DNA of 64,000 bases. Origin: Progne subis subis. Lineage: Eukaryota; Chordata; Aves; Passeriformes; Hirundinidae. Position numbers and translations under genes: made by a program. Shown here piece by piece: positions 27,110 to 47,595 of this stretch. The notes beneath the pieces are model-generated. The model was not told the origin of the DNA, searched no databases, and worked only from the letters and a program-made list of their open reading frames with translations. Every line of letters starts with the position of its first letter. Positions within the stretch are counted from its first letter, which is position 1. Location of the stretch: assembly GCA_022316685.1 (NCBI GenBank), contig JAKJHU010000141.1, forward strand, positions 434,001-498,000. Reading direction: 5' to 3'.

Positions 27110-27316
27110 TTGTCTGATAACATTGTAAATACCATTTTATTGCAAATTAGATTATACAAACCTCCTCAGAGCTTAGGTCAGTTCTTGCGTGAGGTCCTTG
27201 CTCCCCCTCCTCTCTACGACCCCAAATTGAATCATTTGGTGCCTAAACCAAGGCGTTTCTACAGAAGGAAGCATGAGAAGAAACGATGGCTAAGTCGGCC
27301 CTGTAGATTGCACTAA
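27110..27316 (+). CDS. Unrecognised 68-residue basic ORF, possible terminal exon
   Basis: This open frame is not a confident gene. Its C-terminal half (about residues 30-68) has non-random composition for an intergenic ORF: a proline-rich PPPLYDP segment, then the strongly basic PKPRRFYRRKHEKKRW and a terminal SRPCRLH. An AG preceded by a weak pyrimidine-poor tract (AAATTAG, near 27148) could serve as an acceptor, giving an exon that starts inside the ORF. The TAA stop (27314-27316) is followed about 50 nt later by AATAAA (27366-27371), which would suit a terminal exon. I do not recognise the protein. Chance remains the most likely explanation; a decayed retrocopy is the alternative. Confidence 0.2.
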   Translation: MSDNIVNTILLQIRLYKPPQSLGQFLREVLAPPPLYDPKLNHLVPKPRRFYRRKHEKKRWLSRPCRLH

Positions 27317-28039
27317 GTGGACAGAAGACTCCACACATCTGTTCTTCTTCTCTCTCTTCCCTTGGAATAAAATCAATAGGTTTTGTTTTTCCCTTGAAGC
27401 TGGCTGGATTTCATTACAATATTCCTGTGAGGTAGCATATAGCTGAGACCTATCATTGCCTTCTCTCAAGCCTAAGCTCAGTTACACCAGTTGGTAGCCA
27501 CAGTGCTCTTCTCCTGGCCTTAAGGTTTCAGATTTGTTTAAAAACCTGCAGAAGTGTTGTTTTATTTTAATTTTTGCATTTGATTTTGATTTTTTTAAAG
27601 ACAGAACCACACTCCAACTACACTAAACCATAGCCCCAGCATGATCTTCGAAGTCATTGCCACACTGATGATCCCAAGTTTTTCAGAAGGATACTTGAAT
27701 TTTCATATTTTGAGTCATTTAATGCTGAGGGAGATATTTGAGAAATTGCTAATCTTTTAGAAAACGTCAGCAGCAGAATTTCCCAACACTAGTGCATGAG
27801 AAGATGCCCCTCGTTTTCTTCCCTAATTTTATCAAGGTCATAAATATCCCATGCTATTAAAGCAGAGGTTTGATAATCCAGAATTCTGCTTGTTGCTCAG
27901 GATCCTACACATCCTCAGGGTAACTTCCTCGCAGGACACGGAGTTAAGGAATGCTAAGGGAAGTAAACACAATCCAGGTGACTGCTCAGACCAAAGCACA
28001 GCTAACAGAGTGCCAGTAAGGCACCGGTTAACTACACTC
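27317..28039. other. Intergenic flank, no gene seen
   Basis: AT-rich DNA following the AATAAA at 27366. No exon was recognised. Confidence 0.5.
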
Positions 28040-28180
28040 AAGACAGATCCTCATGCCCTTGAGCAAACCACCTGGCTTCTGCATTCCTGCATGTTTCCAT
28101 CTGGAGAAAGGCAACAGCAACGCTGCACAAACACAGCAAAGGATGCTGTGAAATAAACATTTTGAGATCTCACATGAAAC
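28040..28180 (+). mobile_element. MIR-like ancient SINE relic
   Basis: The segment starting 'cccttgagcaaaccacctgg' and continuing to 'gtttccatctggagaaa' parallels the MIR consensus region 'ccttgggcaagttacttaac' to 'gtttcctcatctgtaaaa' in the same order and spacing. Diverged, and recognised by eye only. Confidence 0.4.
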
Positions 28181-29479
28181 TCAACCTACCAGCACTGTGA
28201 TTACTAAATACTGCATTTATGAAAGGTTAAGGCTATAGAAACTGGGTTCTGTTAACTCCTGATTTCTCAGGACAGATTTTAGGGAAATTTGTTATGAAGC
28301 TCAAGTGGCTCTCCTGAAAACAAACATTTCTGTGGGTTTCAATCTGATGCAAGCAGGACTGTGCTGTCTGTACTGTGTCTTCCCTATACTTTGGCTGTTT
28401 GCAGAACTCATCACAAACACACCTTTACAGTGTTCTTCTCAGCCTATTCATTCCTCTCTCCACAGAGATCAATGAAGCATCATAATTTGTGGGTTGCTTG
28501 ATTGTGGAATTAACATTTCTCTAACCAAGTTTGCAAAGTACTTAGATGTTTTTTTGAAAACGGTAGAATAATGCTGCATTTTAATTACCTGATTCATTCG
28601 AGAAAAGAACAAATCTAGTAAGGTATACTGAATTAACATACAGAAAAGAGTAATTAGAGAATAATTATCAAATCAGGTTATTTATGTTTTCTCAAGTTTT
28701 TATGTTTTATGGAGGGGTTTTTTTCTCTTTATAAGCATACTATACAAATTAACTCAGTACTGTGCAAAGGAACTTGAGTTATGTTACTCACATGAACAGC
28801 AGCAAAGCTGAAAAGTTTCAGGCACCAAAAATGCACAAACTGGAGCCTTTCAGCATAAGTAGGAGAAAGTTTTTTTTGTTTCACTTTATTTTTCCCTTTT
28901 TTGTCCCTCTATTCTTTATTTTAGGATGTTCCATCTAATCATCCACTTCTAGAATAACTCTGAGTTCAGATTCCTAACTCCACCTCACACACCAATATAT
29001 TTCAGTTTTAGTCACCAGTGAGAGAACCAGTGTCATCCCTAAAGAGAGATACAGAGATACTGGGCCAAAACTCTCAAAGCAACTTGACCACAGAAAATTA
29101 CAGACTCTGTTCCACTGTGTAAATCTATGCCTCAGTCTGAACAGTCACAGCACCAAGAGTTGCCTAAGGCATTGCAGAGACAGTGCCAGGTGAAAAGGTA
29201 AGAAAACTCAATGACTCTTTGTACTGATGCACAGCTATTTTGCAAGGAGAATGAATTTGACGCAGCAGCACAGATGAAAATAACACAATGATATGAGGAT
29301 TAACTGATGATCCCCGCAGGTATCACATGGGAAATTGCCAGGCTATTAACTTTGGTATGAAATCCAGGTCATGAACAAGCCTTACTGCAAGAATGAAAGA
29401 ATAAGTGACATAACTGGTGATCATAACCAAAAGAAATAAATGTTTGACGTCAGGAATGTCAGAGCTCCCTACAGACTCC
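28181..29479. other. Intergenic flank, no gene seen
   Basis: AT-rich noncoding DNA. The last few hundred bases may be the eroded 5' part of the LINE relic that follows. Confidence 0.45.
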
Positions 29480-30450
29480 GAATAGGGTCTGTGATGTGTC
29501 TCCTGCTGCTTTATAATCTATAAATGATCTGGAAATGCTGTGGGTAGGTGGCTGATGATACAAAGCCAGTGGGTGTTAAAATAGTAAATTTAACTCAAAG
29601 TAAATGGATAAAAAATAATGAATGAGGAAAAGGCCATTCTTGCCATACTTTAAATCCTCTATTACCAGTAATGGAAGAAATCGTGGAAAAGTGGATCATT
29701 CTCCAAAAAGAGCAGCACACTGTCAGCCATCAGCATTTGCAGGAATCTATCCTGTTAAGAATTTTTAGAGGAATGAGAACAAAGCAGAAAATGGTATTAT
29801 TCCTCTGAATAAACCCACAGTATACCCATCTATTCAATACTAAGCACAGTTCTAGCAATTGTGGAAATACAAAGCCACAGAAAGGGCAAAAAGCACAGTA
29901 TACCAAAGCTGCACACAAGGTGTTAGAAAGCCTTAGCACAAGGAAAACCTAAGCAAGCCAGAGCCTTCCAACCTGGAAAACAAGGATAATAACAATTACG
30001 TTCTAGACAAGCTGTTACAGCACAGAAAAGGTAAACAGCAATGATTATTTTAAAGCATTCTTAACAGAAATAATAGGGCACCAACTCAAACTGGCAGGCA
30101 GCAAGTGGGTTCAAAAGCAAACAAAAGGAAGTTCATTTTCACACAATGCCTAATGATGTTGTGGAACGCATTGCCACGGGATGTTATGGCAGCCAAAAAT
30201 ACAAGTGGGTTTAAAAAAAAAAAACAACTGATTAGACAATTTTATGGAAAAATGTCCATCAAGGAATATCAAAAACAATGATACAGCTGCAGCCTCCAGC
30301 TCAGGAAGGTGTCTAAACCAGAAACCACTGGAAGCTGGGAGGGTTTACCAAAGGAAGTATCACTCTATACTTGTCCTGTTTTCCATATACAAGCTATTAG
30401 CCATTATCAAGAGGCAGGATATGGGGCTAGACAGACCTTTACTGTGACTC
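29480..30450 (+). mobile_element. Old CR1/L3-like LINE relic, 3' end
   Basis: Blocks recalling an ancestral amniote CR1-type LINE 3' end appear in the right order. They are 'ataaatgatctggaaatg' then 'gctgatgatacaaagcc' (29517-29566), 'aaacaaaaggaagttcattt' (30119-30138), and 'cattgccacgggatgttatg' (30169-30188). These are followed by an A-rich stretch, 'gattagacaattttatgg', and finally 'caggatatggggctagacag' (30415-30434). It is far more diverged than the copy at 19.2 kb and belongs to a different subfamily, with the 'aggatatggggctagac' ending rather than the avian 'gatggcttttaa' ending. No intact frame remains. Confidence 0.7.
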
Positions 30451-32759
30451 TAAGGATTTGACTGATACTCACTGATGCAAATAAAAACACACACCCTGCC
30501 ATCATCATGGATAATTCCATAAGAAGCTGATACAGTTAAAATGTGCACACTTAGAAGAGTAGTATCATAAAGCACAGCATTTTTTATTTGAGGAGGACTA
30601 GAACCAGTTTTTGTACTTACTGTGTTCCATGTTTTCTAGAGAGGAGCTGCAGTGTTAACCTCCTTTTTATTCCCTAATTACAGCAGAAGAGGCAAGCTCC
30701 AATTGAGAACCAGCTCCATTAGTTAGGCCTAATGACTCAGTGGTCCTGTAATTCTAGCCCAAATCCCCAGAGAAAAAGTTACAAGTGGAGACAACAGTAT
30801 TATGCACCACTTTGCCCCAGTAAAGGAGCCTTCCCCTTTCCTCACTTGGAGATGTATTAACATCCAGCACTTGGAGATGTATTAACATGAATAATTTGAG
30901 TCAGGATTCAAACCTGTCCTTAGACATGCCAAGGAACCTGCAGTTTTCAAATGAGACAGAACCATGGCAAAACAACACACCTGAGGCTCAGCAAAGCTCC
31001 CATGCTCATTTGCACGTGATACTCATTTGCACATGTTTGTCCTTCTCTTGTTCCCCTAAAGACTGCAGATTTCAGTTACAACAATCCTCTCCAAATGGGA
31101 GTTTTCATGAGTCAGAATCCAGCCAGAACAGTTCTGCTTTTTACTGGGATAATTAAAACCAGTATACCCATGTTTGACACCAAACTGTCAATAACTGGAA
31201 AAGTTGGGCACTTCCTCATTTGAAAGTCACATCATTTATTTAGGAATTTCATTCCAAGACCCAAGTAGGCAAGTTCAGAGCTTTATCCTTTAGACCCTTA
31301 CCTTCATTCTGCCACCAGTTCTAAATGTGTCAAACCCCCATACTTTTATACTTAGTTCTATACCTTGATGGAGACTCTGTTGCCTTCCAGTAGAAATCCT
31401 TCCATAAGGCAAAGCCGTGAGATTCCTCAGGTGAAGCACTCAGGTTTGTTACACGCTTGTTAACGCAGTATCCAGCACAAGCAGGGTCTGTGGCCTGGAA
31501 GTGGCACCAGAAAAGATGATAATAATAATAGTAGCTTAAGTAAAACCAATCAAAGATAAAAACCAATAAACTATCTTCTGCTCCCCTTAAGAAAATTTGT
31601 TTATTCACCTCCTCACAAAGGAGGTTGCCCTATTTATCTGCCCGGAGAGCTCAGACATTCCTTGCATGTGCAGCACAGATGGTCACCACGCCACAAAAGG
31701 CAGAAAGGCTCATGGTGGACGTGTCTGGTTTCTGGATATACAGAAACCTGGTGAGAGCTTCTGCTCCAGCAGGGCTGCTATGCATCCAAAATCCCAGACA
31801 AGTACAGAAAGCCATCAATATCCTTTGGACAACATCTCTTAGTGGAAAAGGAGACCATCCAGAGAAAAGGAGCTGCACAGTGACCTTGGTTGTGAGTCCT
31901 AATTAATTAGTGTACACAGATTGTTGTGAGATCTCAAGGTGGGAAGTGCTAAGGAAGCAGAAGTATTATTAAAGCTCAAGGCTCTGTTGTTTCTTTATCC
32001 TCAGATATTCTTCACGTCTGTTTTTGCATTCATGGCCATTGCTACTTCAAATTATTTCAGCTGTCTTGATCTTTTCTTTACCAAATGGAATAGCCCCAGG
32101 CAGAGGATATGCAGTATCTAGTAGCTCGGATACTGAGTTGGCTCACTGCAGCTATTTATCTTATTCTTTTCTAATTTATTTACTGTTCTGATCCCAGTCC
32201 TGCTCTTCCTTTAATTTTATAGCCAGATACCAAATGTGGCTGCTCTCCATGGCTAGAAATTACTCTGACAGTAAATGCCATTAATATTTTTACTACCTCA
32301 CTAAATACAATTCCACAGCATGTGGAAGGGATCTGCAATGTCTGTTTTTAGCAAACTGGGTATAAAAATCATTGCTAATTCTTCTGAAAACTGAAAGACA
32401 GAGCAGTTTGGCAGTAACCATTTTAGTTCCCAAGGTGGGCAATACAAACTGTAATCAAAGAGTAGACTTGAGGGAACTGAAAATCAACTGAAGCAAAGCA
32501 GAGCAGAAAGTTAATTTTGTAACACTCTATGTTATGCGACACAAACTGTACATAAGCTTTTGTCCTCCTTTAGGAAATTGCTGAGTGCAGAACTGTGCTC
32601 TATGTCATACATGAAAAATCACTAAACTTGTTTCTGCTTTTGGAGGATTCATTCTAGCTTTCAGTACTTAAAATACATCCCTCTTTTTCTTCAAAAACAC
32701 AGGGTACAAATCTCTGCTTTTTCCCTCAGCTTAGTAAAAACATAAATAAACCAGGAAAT
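30451..32759. other. Intergenic flank, no gene seen
   Basis: AT-rich noncoding DNA. A local direct duplication (cacttggagatgtattaaca) occurs at about 30844 and again at about 30870, 26 bp apart. Short (TAA)n occurs near 31519. Confidence 0.5.
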
Positions 32760-32805
32760 TAAAGAGAAAAAAAAAAGAAAAAGAAAAAAAAAAAAAAAGA
32801 GAAAG
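32760..32805 (+). repeat. A/G-rich simple sequence
   Basis: A purine-only run, mostly A with scattered G. Confidence 0.85.
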
Positions 32806-33954
32806 CTACCTTTTCCACATCTCGTTGTGCCTAAATAGAACATGTTGTACCAGCATGTACAATTTCTCAATAAAATATATCAGCACACTTCAAAAGCTGA
32901 CCATAATCATGAGAGTTAAGTGAGGAATGTCAGCTTGGATGGGGGATTGTGCTGCTTTTGTTATACATTAGTTAAGCATGCAGGTTTGTGGGTTTTTACT
33001 TTATCTTGGATTTTACTGTAGTGTAATTGAACTCTGTTACCTTTTCCAGTTTCCTAAGTGTTCCACTAAGTGCTTGTGTGGATTTGGGTTTAAGGATATT
33101 GTAGACAGATCCAGAGGAGATTGAAGTCCTCAGCAGAGGCCTCTGCAGAGTTTGGCTAGTCCTCCACTGCAGAAGCTAGATCTTCCTCTCATTTTTTAAT
33201 CCCCCTGGGATCAGCCCTCAGACATGTGCAGAAATAAGGATTCAAAAACACGAATTTGGTATAGATCCTCAGGCAAATCTCACATCAGCAAAACCAAGTT
33301 TCACAGAAGAGTGTCTTTGATTGTAGCAGGATCATTCACTTTGCATTAATTTTATGCATTAAATTCACAGCCGTACAGGATTATATCCTTAGCAGTAATT
33401 CCAGGTTTGGGGTGTCCTGTCAGCTGTTGTCTGGCCCCTCCCCATCTTGGACATCAGTCATTTTCATCAAAGCACTATTTATTTCCTTCAGTTACCTCAT
33501 CACACCTGAGTCTTCATATAGATACTACAGCAATAAAACCTTTTTTTTTTTTTTTTTTTTTTTCCCAGTAGGATGTTTGAACTACTCAGACACACAGTGG
33601 TATCTCCATGTAACCAAACATGATAAACAAATAGTCAACAAACACATTTTAGTAGATTTTACTACCTCTGAAACAGCCTATATTTCTATAAAAAACATGA
33701 GTTTAAGCTTCATGTGTCAAGTTCTGCATCAACACCCCTTTTATAGCCACAGCTCTGACAGGAAAAACCATCCCAAACCCCATTTAAAAACCAGACTCCC
33801 CACCCACTGCAGACACACGGGTGGGTGTTTCACATCACAGTATCACAATTTCTTTCATGTCCTCACAAGGAGAACAGTGCCTAGGTCTGGGGGAAATGAC
33901 CTGCAAGCAGGGACCATTTTAACCCTCCCTCTGGGGTGATGTGGGGAGAAGCAC
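32806..33954. other. Intergenic flank with a 23-T tract
   Basis: No gene seen. A T tract of 23 occupies 33541-33563. The 175-codon open frame across it is an artefact of the TTT (Phe) run. Confidence 0.55.
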
Positions 33955-34900
33955 CTTACTGAGGGGAGACCCACCATGGCGGGAACCCAGCTGAGGGGAG
34001 AGACTTTCCCTCATGGTGGGAACCCACTCAGAAGCAATCCACTGTGAAGGAGACACTGTCCAAGTTGAGAGACCTGCTGAGAAGAGACCCACCACAGCTC
34101 TGAGGAGGAATATATGGTGGGAGAGACACATTCTGAGGGGAGAGACACATTACAGGGAGACTCACCATGGGATAGACTTGCTGAGGAAGAGACATGCTAA
34201 GGGCAGAGACGCTCTAACGAGAGACTCACAATGGTGGGAACCCACTGAGAGCATATCCAAGGTGTGGGAGACACTCTCTGAGGGGAGAGATCTGCCATGG
34301 CAGGAACCCCCTGAGCAGGAATCCACTGTGAGGGAGACACACTTGGTGTTGAGAGACCCAATGAGGGGAGACCCAGCACAGGAAAGACTTGCTTAGGGAA
34401 GAGATTCACTGAGGGGAGACTCACAATTGGGGGAACACACTGAGGTGGAGACACTTTCTGAGAGGAGAGACCTGCTGAGGGAAGACCCGCCATGGCGGGA
34501 ACCCTCTGAGGGAGAATCCACAGTAGGGACGATACTCTTGGAGGGGAGAGACCCACGATGGCGGGAACCCACTGAGAGCATATCCACAGTAGGGCAGACC
34601 CTCTCTGAGAGGGAAGACCTGCTCAGGGGTTAGATCTGCCATGTGGTACTTTCTGAGGAAAGAGACCTGATGAGGGGACAGACCCACTGAGGCGATACCC
34701 AATGCAGGAACCCACCAAAGGAAAATCCACTGGAAAGGAGAGACTTTCCCAGGTGACGAACTTGCTAAGTTTCCTTCCACCATGTGGTAGACTTGATGAG
34801 GAGAGACCTACTGAGAGAACTTCTGAGAGAAGCCTTGCTGGGGGAAGACACCCTCTAAGAGGAGAGACACACTGCAGAGAGATCTACTGAATGACCAGAT
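33955..34900 (+). repeat. Degenerate tandem-repeat block upstream of FGF16
   Basis: About 950 bp of diverged, purine-biased repeats is built from short words such as CTGAGGGGAGAGAC and larger modules of about 65 bp. A module beginning GGYGGGAACCCACTGAGAGC starts near 34232 and recurs near 34560. Related modules start near 34016, 34300 and 34495. The word GGCGGGAA recurs in the block. Open frames on both strands come from the repetitive composition and have no recognisable domains. It directly borders the FGF16 CpG island. Confidence 0.75.
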
Positions 34901-35934
34901 TAGGGGACAAATCCCCTGAGGGAATACCCACTATGGGGGGATGACCCGCTTGGGAAGACACCCCACGGTGCGGATACCCCACGGTGCGGGAGATCCGCTG
35001 AGGTGGACATCACCGATGCCTCAGCTCTGCACTCTGATGCCACCCGGAGGAGCCGCTGCAGCAGAGCGGGCTGGTGGCTTGGGGGCAGTTTTGGGTGCTT
35101 GCGGTTGTTTGTTTGTGGAGTCCCTGTCCCTTGTCGGGGCATGGCAGCGGGCGCGGGCGACAACCCGCTCCAGGGACACCACAACCCAGTCCCGGGCCCG
35201 AGCCCACCTGGGCCCGCAGCGCCCGCCATGGGCCCAGCGCCCCGGGGCGGCGCGGCGCGAGCAGCAGCGCCGCCTGCCGGGCAGGGCGGGGACGCTCCCT
35301 GCCCTCAGTCCCTCCCGGCCCGTCTGTGCCCGCTTCCCCCCGGTTCCCCCGCTCCGCCCCGCCCGGCTCCGTCTGTCTGCAGCGCGGCCGCAGCTGCCGG
35401 CACAGATACGGTGTCGGCAGGCCGGGAGAGCGCGGAAACACCTGTTTCCAACATGGGGAAGGTGGAGAGGGAGAAGGAGCGGCGCTGCCCGGCTCCGCCG
35501 CGGGCTCCCTCCCCTCACGGCGGCTGTAACCCGGCCGTACAACCCGCGGGATCGCCTTTCAGAAAGATCGCATTCCGTTTTCGCACGTTCCGCTGAAAAA
35601 CGCGTCTCGACCCCTCTCCTCACGTGTTGGTTTTTTTTTCCTCCGTGTCCGTTCCGGGGGGTGGTGGGCACGCTCGGAGCTGAGGCGGTGGCGGCACCGA
35701 CGGACCTGGGGCTTCCGACAGCCCCGGGGCCATCGACCCACCCGGGGGCTCCGACCCACCCGGCCCGTGCGGGGTCTGGGGTCGCGGCTGCAGGGCCGGG
35801 CACGGCCGGGAGCGTGTCCGGGGCTGCCGGCGGTGCGGGAGCGGGTGCGTGCGGGGGCTCCATGATTTCATCGTCGGCTGGCGGGGGCCTGCCAAGAGCT
35901 GTTATGCCTCACTGCGATGTGTAGCTTTTTCCTG

Positions 35935-35935
<1 letters not shown>

Positions 35936-35979
<44 letters not shown>
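35936..35979 (+). repeat. Poly(T) tract, 44 nt
   Basis: 44 uninterrupted T residues inside the CpG island, about 230 bp upstream of the predicted TATA box. Confidence 0.9.
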
Positions 35980-36008
35980 CATAATAAAAGAGGGAGTGAA
36001 GCGGGACC

Positions 36009-36049
36009 TTTTTTTTTTTTTTTTTTTTTTTAAGGAAAAAAAAAAAAAA
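36009..36049 (+). repeat. T23 / A14 inverted homopolymer pair
   Basis: 23 T residues (36009-36031), the spacer AAGG, then 14 A residues (36036-36049). The two arms are complementary and could fold into an A-T hairpin or cruciform. Confidence 0.85.
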
Positions 36050-36064
36050 GGCAAATGGATCAGA

Positions 36065-36085
36065 GGGGGGGGTGGGTGGGGAGGG
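36065..36085 (+). promoter_or_regulatory. G-quadruplex-prone tract in the FGF16 promoter
   Basis: Four or more G runs with single-base loops (G8-T-G3-T-G4-A-G3) satisfy the classical G4 pattern. It lies about 50 bp upstream of the CCAAT box. Confidence 0.7.
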
Positions 36086-36135
36086 AAGCAATAGCCAAAG
36101 GGGATGCCAGTGAGGTGTGGCTTGCATTTAAATAT

Positions 36136-36140
36136 CCAAT
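36136..36140 (+). promoter_or_regulatory. FGF16: CCAAT box of FGF16
   Basis: CCAAT in the sense direction, about 30 bp upstream of the TATA box. The expected NF-Y site geometry is about -60 relative to the predicted start near 36,198. Confidence 0.55.
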
Positions 36141-36166
36141 ATGTCAATGTAAGGGGAGTGTGTACG

Positions 36167-36174
36167 TATATAAA
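36167..36174 (+). promoter_or_regulatory. FGF16: TATA box of FGF16 (TATATAAA)
   Basis: A strong TATA element located 167 bp before the FGF16 start codon. It predicts transcription starting near 36,197-36,205 and a leader of about 130 nt. It sits downstream of a CCAAT box and a G-rich tract. Confidence 0.65.
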
Positions 36175-36213
36175 GTGCAGTTCGCATCCGACGGCGGGAC
36201 ACTGGATCCAGCG

Positions 36214-36288
36214 ATGGGAGGCGCGGGCGGCGCGGGGCCGGGCCGGGGCCGGCAGCGCGGGGCCGGGCGGCCGCAGCCCGCGCTCTGA
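36214..36288 (+). CDS. Upstream ORF in the FGF16 leader (24 codons)
   Basis: An ATG with G at -3 and G at +4 opens a 24-residue Gly/Arg/Pro-rich frame ending at TGA, 45 nt before the FGF16 start. It is in the same phase as FGF16 but separated from it by the stop. If the TATA-predicted transcription start is right, it lies within the mRNA and could damp FGF16 translation. Whether it is translated is unknown. Confidence 0.35.
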   Translation: MGGAGGAGPGRGRQRGAGRPQPAL

Positions 36289-36333
36289 GCGGCCGCTCTG
36301 CCCGCGCCCCCGGGGCCGCTCCGCTCCGCGCCC

Positions 36334-46822
<10,489 letters not shown>

Positions 46823-47595
46823 TGGTTCCTGCAGTGTCGGTGTACATACTTGGGCTCCCAAGCTTTTTCCCAGAGCACTCTATTAATAGTCATTCCATCA
46901 TTCCTGTAAGAGTAGATGACCTAGGGAAGCACTTACATTGAATTCAGACACTGCTGTTCCTCCTTGTTTCCAGTGTATATCAAACCTGGGTTATTTATGG
47001 GGCGGGGGTAGGGGAAGGGAGGGAACCCTACATTTAATCTTCCATTTTCGTTCACTTTCGTTGCCCGGTTGCTACAAGAGAGGCTGAATATTCAATGTTA
47101 TGCTTGCTTAAAGGAACGAGCAGGTGAGCAAACCTGATCACTGGGGAAAAGAAAGCCCCAAAACAACCTAAAAATGAAGAGAAGAAAAGACAACAAAGAC
47201 CACAGAACTGCTGCAGATGCTGCTGCTGAGCTGGGATAGCTCCCTGCTAAGGAAAAGCCTTTGAGTTGTGCCCTGCTTAAGCAGCCTGGGAGTTTGCTAC
47301 ATGGATGATGCTCCATGGACTGGTCCTGATTTGTGGGGTTCTTCCTGCTGTTGGGGTGGGGATGGGGTGAGGAACATTATTCAGATGTAAGCATGGATAC
47401 TGTGCATAAGGACAAAACTATTTATAAAATGTATATGATATTTATTTTATATATTTATTTATTTCAAAATAATTTTATTTTTAATGAGAGATGCTATGAC
47501 CGGATTTTCATCAGGAAGAATAAGGTCCTACTGAAACAGGAAAAAAAATAAGTTTTAAGAGCTTATCGGCAATAAAATTGTCTTTATATTGTAGA
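46823..47595 (+). other. FGF16: FGF16 3' untranslated region
   Basis: About 770 nt from the stop codon to the predicted cleavage site after AATAAA. It contains a G-rich, quadruplex-prone tract (46999-47023) and an AU-rich stretch (47439-47480) with overlapping ATTTA words, typical of short-lived mRNAs for signalling proteins. Confidence 0.75.
47571..47576 (+). terminator. FGF16: FGF16 poly(A) signal AATAAA
   Basis: A canonical hexamer followed by a T/GT-rich stretch (TTGTCTTTATATTGTAG) and, at 47611-47627, a 17-T tract. A second AATAAA at 47882 could be a distal alternative. Confidence 0.75.

Noticed and set aside
33412..33939. 175-codon frame with a run of Phe
   Set aside because: Bridged by the 23-T tract. 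No recognisable domain or exon boundaries.
34013..34783. Repetitive open frames of 120-127 codons on both strands
   Set aside because: They arise from the degenerate tandem repeat. There is no conserved reading frame between modules.
34941..35924. 327-codon plus-strand frame and a 280-codon minus-strand frame upstream of FGF16
   Set aside because: GC-rich CpG-island DNA with few stop codons. No domain or splice-site context, and frames are open on both strands at once.
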